NCBI GenBank assembly: GCA_902462475.1
Contig: CABQCB010000056.1
Coordinates: 1-9,066 of the forward strand
Direction: 5' to 3'
From: an uncultured Oscillibacter sp.
GTDB taxonomy: Bacteria; Bacillota_A; Clostridia; Oscillospirales; Oscillospiraceae
DNA: 9,066 bases
The notes below the pieces were generated by a model, which was not told the DNA's origin, did no database searches, and saw only the letters and a program-made list of their open reading frames with translations. A program made the position numbers and the translations under genes. Shown here in pieces: positions 5,551 through 9,066 of this stretch (the first letter of the stretch is position 1; each line of letters opens with the position of its first letter).

Positions 5551-6265
5551 ATCCGGTCCCCGAGCGGTACATGACCCCCGGCTGGGGCTCCACGCCATTG
5601 AGCGCCAGCAGCTCCTCCACGGTCACAAACCGGTAGCCCTGGGGCGTCAGCATGTCGATGATCTGGAGCGCCGCCTCCACAGAGGTGGGGTAGATATCAT
5701 GGAGCAGGACAATGGAGTTTTCCTTTACGGCCCCCATCACTGCCTCCACCACCTTGGCCGTATCACGGCTCTCCCAGTCCCGGGGATCCACCGACCACTT
5801 GATCAGCGGTACATCCAGCAGTGCCCGCTCCTGCTCATCCAGCAGCCCATAAGGAGGACGGAGCCAGTAGCTCCCCTCCCCCAGGATCTGCGTGAGCAGC
5901 TGCTGGGCTCTTCCCGTTTCATCCAGGATCGTCTGGGCGCTGGCTCCCTGGAGGCGCACATGGCTCCAGGTATGGCTGCCCACCTGGTGTCCCTCCGCCT
6001 GCATGCGGCGCACCAGTTCCGGGCAGGACGCTGCCCGCTCTCCCACGAGAAAGAAGGTGGCACTGGCTCCCCGCTGCCGCAGGCCGTCCAGAAGGCGCGT
6101 GGTCGTCTCCGGCTGGGGTCCGTCGTCAAAGGTCAATGCCACATATTTCGTCTCTTCCGGCAGTCCTTCCTCCCAGGTACCAGCCTGTACGGCAGCCTCC
6201 CTATACGCGCCTCCCAACACCGCCAACAGGCAAAGCCAGATCACTGCCAGCCAACGCTTTCCCAT
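5549..6265 (-). CDS. Exported or membrane-anchored polysaccharide deacetylase (carbohydrate esterase 4 family)
   Basis: CE4 enzymes remove N- or O-acetyl groups from peptidoglycan, chitin-like or other cell-surface polysaccharides, using a metal ion. The 238-residue protein starts with MGKRW and a hydrophobic stretch (about residues 5-20), a signal peptide or N-terminal anchor placing the enzyme outside the membrane. The NodB domain is complete: TFDDGP (D47 catalytic base, D48 metal ligand), HTWSH (H98 and H102, metal ligands), RPPYG (136-140), DPRDW (160-164) and LLHD (H189, catalytic). The ATG at 6265 is chosen because GGGAGG lies 7 nt upstream; a frame-open extension reaches back to 6454 but would run through the rplQ terminator. 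Exact substrate is unknown; a spore-cortex (PdaA-like) or vegetative peptidoglycan role are both possible. It follows the ribosomal operon on the same strand but is separated from it by a terminator. Confidence 0.9.
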   Translation of the reverse strand: MGKRWLAVIWLCLLAVLGGAYREAAVQAGTWEEGLPEETKYVALTFDDGPQPETTTRLLDGLRQRGASATFFLVGERAASCPELVRRMQAEGHQVGSHTWSHVRLQGASAQTILDETGRAQQLLTQILGEGSYWLRPPYGLLDEQERALLDVPLIKWSVDPRDWESRDTAKVVEAVMGAVKENSIVLLHDIYPTSVEAALQIIDMLTPQGYRFVTVEELLALNGVEPQPGVMYRSGTG

Positions 6266-6389
6266 CCTGTCGCCTCCCATTCCTGCATGTAGTTTGTACA
6301 GCTCCTGTGAAAAAACAGGTGGAAATCCCAGGCAAAGGCGGAGGCTTTCGCTTTTAGGCGGTGCAATCGCCGGTTTTTTCGCTACGCAC

Positions 6390-6417
6390 TGTATAAAGGC
6401 GCAGAAGTTTTCCACAA
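6390..6417 (-). promoter_or_regulatory. Candidate promoter of the deacetylase gene
   Basis: On the minus strand TTGTGG (6412-6417) and TATACA (6390-6395) are 16 bp apart. The -10 matches 4 of 6 and the -35 matches 3 of 6 bases, so this is weak. A promoter is needed in 6266-6433 because a strong terminator precedes the gene. The rest of this leader contains short GC-rich inverted repeats (for example GGCG/CGCC at 6357-6360 and 6368-6371, and CCTGT/ACAGG at 6304-6308 and 6315-6319). Confidence 0.3.
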
Positions 6418-6433
6418 CGTATTGGATTCGCAC

Positions 6434-6472
6434 AAAAAAAGCCCCCTGTCTCAAAGGAGACAGGGGGCTTTT
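6434..6472 (-). terminator. Terminator of the alpha ribosomal operon
   Basis: A perfect 12-bp stem (6441-6452 with 6457-6468, core GCCCCCTGTCTC) has a 4-nt loop. On the minus strand it is followed by seven T (6434-6440). It begins about 9 bp after the rplQ stop codon. Confidence 0.95.
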
Positions 6473-6480
6473 CAGCTTGC

Positions 6481-6825
6481 TTACTTCACCAGCTCAATGA
6501 TGGCAGTCTCAGCAGCGTCGCCGCGGCGCACGCCGGTACGCACGATGCGGGTGTAGCCGCCGTTGCGCTCAGCGTAGCTGGGGGCGATCTCCTTGAAGAG
6601 CTTCTTGCACACGTCCTCACGGGTGATGAAGCTCATGGCCTGCCGATAGGCAGCCAGATCGCTCTTCTTGCCGAGGGTGATCATCTTCTCAGCCAGGGGC
6701 TTGATCTCCTTGGCACGGGTGACGGTGGTTTCCATCTTCCCGTTGTCCAGGAAATCGGTGACCTGCTGACGCAGCATCGCCATGCGCTGGTCAGTGGTCT
6801 TGCCAAGCTTACGAGTTCCGGGCAT
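6481..6825 (-). CDS. rplQ: Large-subunit ribosomal protein L17 (bL17)
   Basis: L17 binds 23S rRNA near the exit-tunnel side of the large subunit. The 114-residue protein is full length for the short Firmicutes form. It starts [20 protein letters not shown], close to the conserved RKLGRxxxHRxAMLRN block, and ends [25 protein letters not shown], the family's C-terminal signature. In the first block the usual histidine is replaced by glutamine (TTDQR). GGAGG stands upstream of the ATG. It is the last gene of the operon, 58 bp after rpoA and directly before the terminator. Confidence 0.97.
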   Translation of the reverse strand: MPGTRKLGKTTDQRMAMLRQQVTDFLDNGKMETTVTRAKEIKPLAEKMITLGKKSDLAAYRQAMSFITREDVCKKLFKEIAPSYAERNGGYTRIVRTGVRRGDAAETAIIELVK

Positions 6826-6856
6826 TTCGGTTTCCTCCTTGTAAGGATTTTGGTCA

Positions 6857-6877
6857 GCCGGGGGCAGTCCCGCCGGC
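6857..6877 (-). other. GC-rich hairpin between rpoA and rplQ
   Basis: On the minus strand an 8-bp GC stem with one bulged C (GCCGG-c-GGG paired with CCC-CCGGC) encloses an ACTG loop. There is no U-tract, and the operon continues, so it is not a simple terminator. It could be an RNA-processing or stability element that adjusts RpoA and L17 output. Confidence 0.45.
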
Positions 6878-6883
6878 GTGGAA

Positions 6884-7834
6884 TCAGTTGTTTTCTTCGT
6901 CGGCCAGGTGGAGGCCCATCATCGCCAGCTTGTTGATGACTTCCTCCAGGGACTTGCGGCCCAGGTTACGCACCTTCATCATCTCGTCCTCGGTCTTGGA
7001 GATCAGGTCCTCGACGGTGTTGATATTGGCGCGCTTGAGGCAGTTGAAGCTCCGAACGGAAAGGTCCAGCTCCTCAATGGTCAGCTCCAGCACCTTATCC
7101 CGCTGCGCCTCCGCCTTCTCCACCACGGTGGGCTTGCTGCCCACGTTCTCGGAAAGGTCGGTGAAGAGGGTAAAGTGATCGCACAGGATCTTGGCGCCCA
7201 GGGACACAGCGTCCCGGGCGGAGATGGTGCCGTCCGTCCAAACCTCCAGCGTCAGCTTGTCGAAGTCGCTGGAAGCGCCCACACGGGTGGGCTCCACGGT
7301 GTAGTTCACCTTATACACGGGGGTATAGATGGAGTCCACCGCGATGGTGCCGATGACGTTCTGCTGGGGCTTATTGCGGTCTGCGGGCACATAGCCGCGG
7401 CCATGGGACAAGGTGATCTCCATGTTCAGCGTGGCGCCGTTGTCCAGCGTGGCGATGTGCAGGTCGGGGTTGAGCACCTCGACCTCCCCGTCGGCCTTGA
7501 TATCGCCGGCGGTGACTTCGCAGGGTCCAACCGCCTCGATGTAGACCGTTTTCACGGTCTCGCAGTGCAGCTTGGTCAGGAGGCCCTTCACATTTAAGAC
7601 GATCTCCGTCACATCTTCCTTCACACCGGGAACGGTGGAAAACTCATGCTGGACACCGGCGATCTTGATGGTCGTCGGCGCGGTACCGGGCAGAGAAGAA
7701 AGCATAATACGGCGGAGCGCATTGCCCAGAGTCGTGCCATAGCCGCGCTCCAGGGGTTCCACCACGTACTTGCCGTAAGTAGCGTCGCCCGGGGTCTCGG
7801 TGCACTCAATCTGGGGCTTTTCAATTTCGATCAT
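6884..7834 (-). CDS. rpoA: RNA polymerase alpha subunit
   Basis: The alpha dimer nucleates assembly of RNA polymerase, and its C-terminal domain contacts promoter UP elements and activators. The protein is 316 residues, normal for Firmicutes. The N-terminal assembly domain (about 1-230) contains [20 protein letters not shown] (31-50), the dimer and beta-binding signature. A short linker leads to the C-terminal domain (about 250-310) with [13 protein letters not shown], where R261 corresponds to the DNA-contacting arginine 265 of E. coli, and NLGRKSLEE (290-298). The ATG at 7834 is preferred over one 18 bp upstream because AAGGAGGG lies 7 nt before it, overlapping the upstream ATG. It stands between rpsD and rplQ as usual. 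Confidence 0.98.
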   Translation of the reverse strand: MIEIEKPQIECTETPGDATYGKYVVEPLERGYGTTLGNALRRIMLSSLPGTAPTTIKIAGVQHEFSTVPGVKEDVTEIVLNVKGLLTKLHCETVKTVYIEAVGPCEVTAGDIKADGEVEVLNPDLHIATLDNGATLNMEITLSHGRGYVPADRNKPQQNVIGTIAVDSIYTPVYKVNYTVEPTRVGASSDFDKLTLEVWTDGTISARDAVSLGAKILCDHFTLFTDLSENVGSKPTVVEKAEAQRDKVLELTIEELDLSVRSFNCLKRANINTVEDLISKTEDEMMKVRNLGRKSLEEVINKLAMMGLHLADEENN

Positions 7835-7861
7835 GCAGTTACCCTCCTTCATCTTCTCATT

Positions 7862-7883
7862 GCGGCCATGCTAAGCATGCCGC
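7862..7883 (-). other. GC-rich hairpin between rpsD and rpoA
   Basis: On the minus strand GCGGCATGC pairs with GCAT-g-GCCGC, giving nine base pairs with one bulged G and a small TTA loop. It sits 28 nt upstream of the rpoA start, outside the ribosome binding site. There is no U-tract. It resembles the hairpin found between rpoA and rplQ in placement and lack of U-tract, not in sequence. Confidence 0.4.
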
Positions 7884-7918
7884 CGGCAAATCGTATCATC
7901 CTCGAGGGTATCCTCCAA

Positions 7919-8545
7919 TTACTTGGAGTACAACTCGACGATGAGGTGTTCCTCGATGGGAAGATCGATGTCCTCGCGGGCGGGTTCTGCGACGACCTTG
8001 GCCACGTTGTTCTTATCCATTTCCAGCCACTTGGGGACCACGCGGGAAGCGTTGGCCTCCAGGGAGCCCTTGAACTTATCCAGGCTGCGGGAGCCTTCCT
8101 TCAGCTCGATCACATCGCCGGTCTTCACCAGGAAAGAAGGAATGTTGACCTTCTTGCCGTTGACGGTGAAGTGGCCATGCAGCACCAGCTGACGGGCCTC
8201 GGCGCGGCTCATGGCGAAGCCCAGACGATAGACCACGTTGTCCAGACGGGTCTCCAGGATGGACAGCAGGTTGGTACCGGTCACGCCGGCCTTCTTGTTG
8301 GCCATCTCATAGTAATCGTGGAACTGGCTCTCCAGCACGCCGTAGTAGCGCTTGGCCTTCTGCTTTTCACGCAGCTGCAGGCCATACTCGCTGAGCTTCT
8401 TGTTTCTCGCGTTGCCATGCATTCCGGGAGCGTAACCACGACGCTCGATGGAGCACTTGTCCGTATAGCAGCGGTCGCCCTTCAGGAAGAGCTTCTGGCC
8501 TTCTCTGCGGCAAAGGCGGCAGACTGCACCGGTATATCTTGCCAT
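7919..8545 (-). CDS. rpsD: Small-subunit ribosomal protein S4 (uS4), zinc-binding form
   Basis: S4 starts assembly of the 30S subunit by binding the 5' domain of 16S rRNA, and in several bacteria represses its own operon. The 208-residue protein begins [16 protein letters not shown] with four cysteines, C9, C12, C26 and C31 (C-x2-C-x13-C-x4-C), the zinc-binding 'C+' version rather than the cysteine-free form found, for example, in B. subtilis. The S4 RNA-binding domain is clear from [20 protein letters not shown] through [20 protein letters not shown], about residues 97-142. An AGGAGGT site precedes the ATG with a rather long 10-nt spacer. In this group rpsD lies inside the alpha operon between rpsK and rpoA, as here. 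Confidence 0.98.
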   Translation of the reverse strand: MARYTGAVCRLCRREGQKLFLKGDRCYTDKCSIERRGYAPGMHGNARNKKLSEYGLQLREKQKAKRYYGVLESQFHDYYEMANKKAGVTGTNLLSILETRLDNVVYRLGFAMSRAEARQLVLHGHFTVNGKKVNIPSFLVKTGDVIELKEGSRSLDKFKGSLEANASRVVPKWLEMDKNNVAKVVAEPAREDIDLPIEEHLIVELYSK

Positions 8546-8569
8546 ATTGCTTGTTACCTCCTCTTTCGA

Positions 8570-8977
8570 TTACACGCGACGACGCTTCGGGGGACGGCAG
8601 CCGTTGTGGGGGATGGGAGTGACGTCCTTGATCATGGTCACTTCCAGGCCCACCGCCTGCAGAGCACGGATCGCGGCCTCACGGCCCTGACCGGGGCCCT
8701 TCACGAAGACCTCAACGGTCTTCAGGCCATGCTCCATTGCAGCGCGGGCAGCCGTCTCAGCGGCGGTCTGAGCAGCAAAGGGAGTGGACTTCTTGCTGCC
8801 GCGGAAACCGAGGCCGCCGGAGGAAGCCCAGGAGATGGCGTTGCCCTGGCTGTCGGTGACAGTTACCATGGTGTTGTTGAAAGAAGAACGGATGTGGACC
8901 TGGCCACGCTCAATGTTCTTCTTCTCACGGCGACGGCGAATGACCTTCTTGCCGCCGGTTGCTTTTGCAGTTGCCAT
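8570..8977 (-). CDS. rpsK: Small-subunit ribosomal protein S11 (uS11)
   Basis: S11 sits on the 30S platform near the mRNA exit and the Shine-Dalgarno helix. The 135-residue protein is full length. The basic N-terminus ([16 protein letters not shown]) is followed by the conserved [36 protein letters not shown] and [15 protein letters not shown] blocks, and it ends in the universally conserved [25 protein letters not shown] lies upstream of the ATG. It is 15 bp from the preceding rpsM gene and 24 bp from rpsD, fitting a polycistronic operon. Confidence 0.98.
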   Translation of the reverse strand: MATAKATGGKKVIRRRREKKNIERGQVHIRSSFNNTMVTVTDSQGNAISWASSGGLGFRGSKKSTPFAAQTAAETAARAAMEHGLKTVEVFVKGPGQGREAAIRALQAVGLEVTMIKDVTPIPHNGCRPPKRRRV

Positions 8978-8992
8978 TGTGAATCTCCCTCC

Positions 8993-9066
8993 TTACTTCT
9001 TCTTGTTGGCAATGGTCTTCTTGGGACCCTTGCGGGTTCTGGCGTTGGTCTTGCTGCGCTGGCCGC
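8993..9066 (-). CDS. rpsM: Small-subunit ribosomal protein S13 (uS13), C-terminal end only
   Basis: The last 23 codons before a TAA stop read GQRSKTNARTRKGPKKTIAN followed by three lysines, the conserved basic C-terminal tail of S13, which reaches toward the P-site tRNA. The rest of the gene lies beyond the window. Its position directly upstream of rpsK is the standard order. Confidence 0.93.
   Translation of the reverse strand, partial: GQRSKTNARTRKGPKKTIANKKK

Noticed and set aside
6330..6372. Possible c-di-GMP-I (GEMM) riboswitch ahead of the deacetylase gene, because of a GCGAAAGCCTCCGCC stretch on the minus strand
   Set aside because: The upstream half of the aptamer (CAGGGCAAACC type) is absent and the conserved pieces would be in the wrong order.

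Overview
The window looks like a moderately GC-rich gut-type Firmicute (Clostridia, most likely Oscillospiraceae or a close relative). The evidence is the ribosomal operon layout rpsM-rpsK-rpsD-rpoA-rplQ, a Firmicutes-type LexA box, strong AGGAGG ribosome binding sites and the style of the proteins. The species cannot be named from sequence alone. There are no tRNA or rRNA genes, CRISPR arrays, insertion sequences or obvious foreign segments.

Left part (1-3166, + strand): the window opens in the last 110 codons of a regulator with a C-terminal winged-helix domain. A strong terminator follows, then a 175-bp AT-rich intergenic region, then two genes that read as one operon: a MalY/PatB-type PLP-dependent C-S lyase and an NhaC-superfamily transporter. 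The intergenic region holds a near-consensus sigma-54 (-24/-12) promoter and, about 80-120 bp upstream of its predicted start point, two near-identical 16-bp direct repeats. The partial regulator looks like the end of a sigma-54 enhancer-binding protein. My reading is a local circuit in which activator plus sigma-54 drive uptake and C-S cleavage of a sulfur amino acid. This is the most interesting part of the window.

Middle part (3167-6433): on the minus strand lie lexA and, downstream of it beyond a terminator, a ComEC-like metallo-beta-lactamase-fold hydrolase with a very long insert and a cysteine-rich tail. lexA has a LexA box in its own promoter region. Divergent from lexA is secG (+), with a good sigma-A promoter and its own terminator. 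That terminator is shared with a convergent polysaccharide deacetylase gene whose stop codon sits inside it.

Right part (6434-9066, minus strand): the distal half of the alpha ribosomal-protein operon, reading rpsM (partial), rpsK, rpsD, rpoA, rplQ and then a strong terminator. Two of the intergenic gaps contain GC-rich hairpins without U-tracts. These are ordinary housekeeping genes; the S4 protein is the zinc-binding (C+) form.
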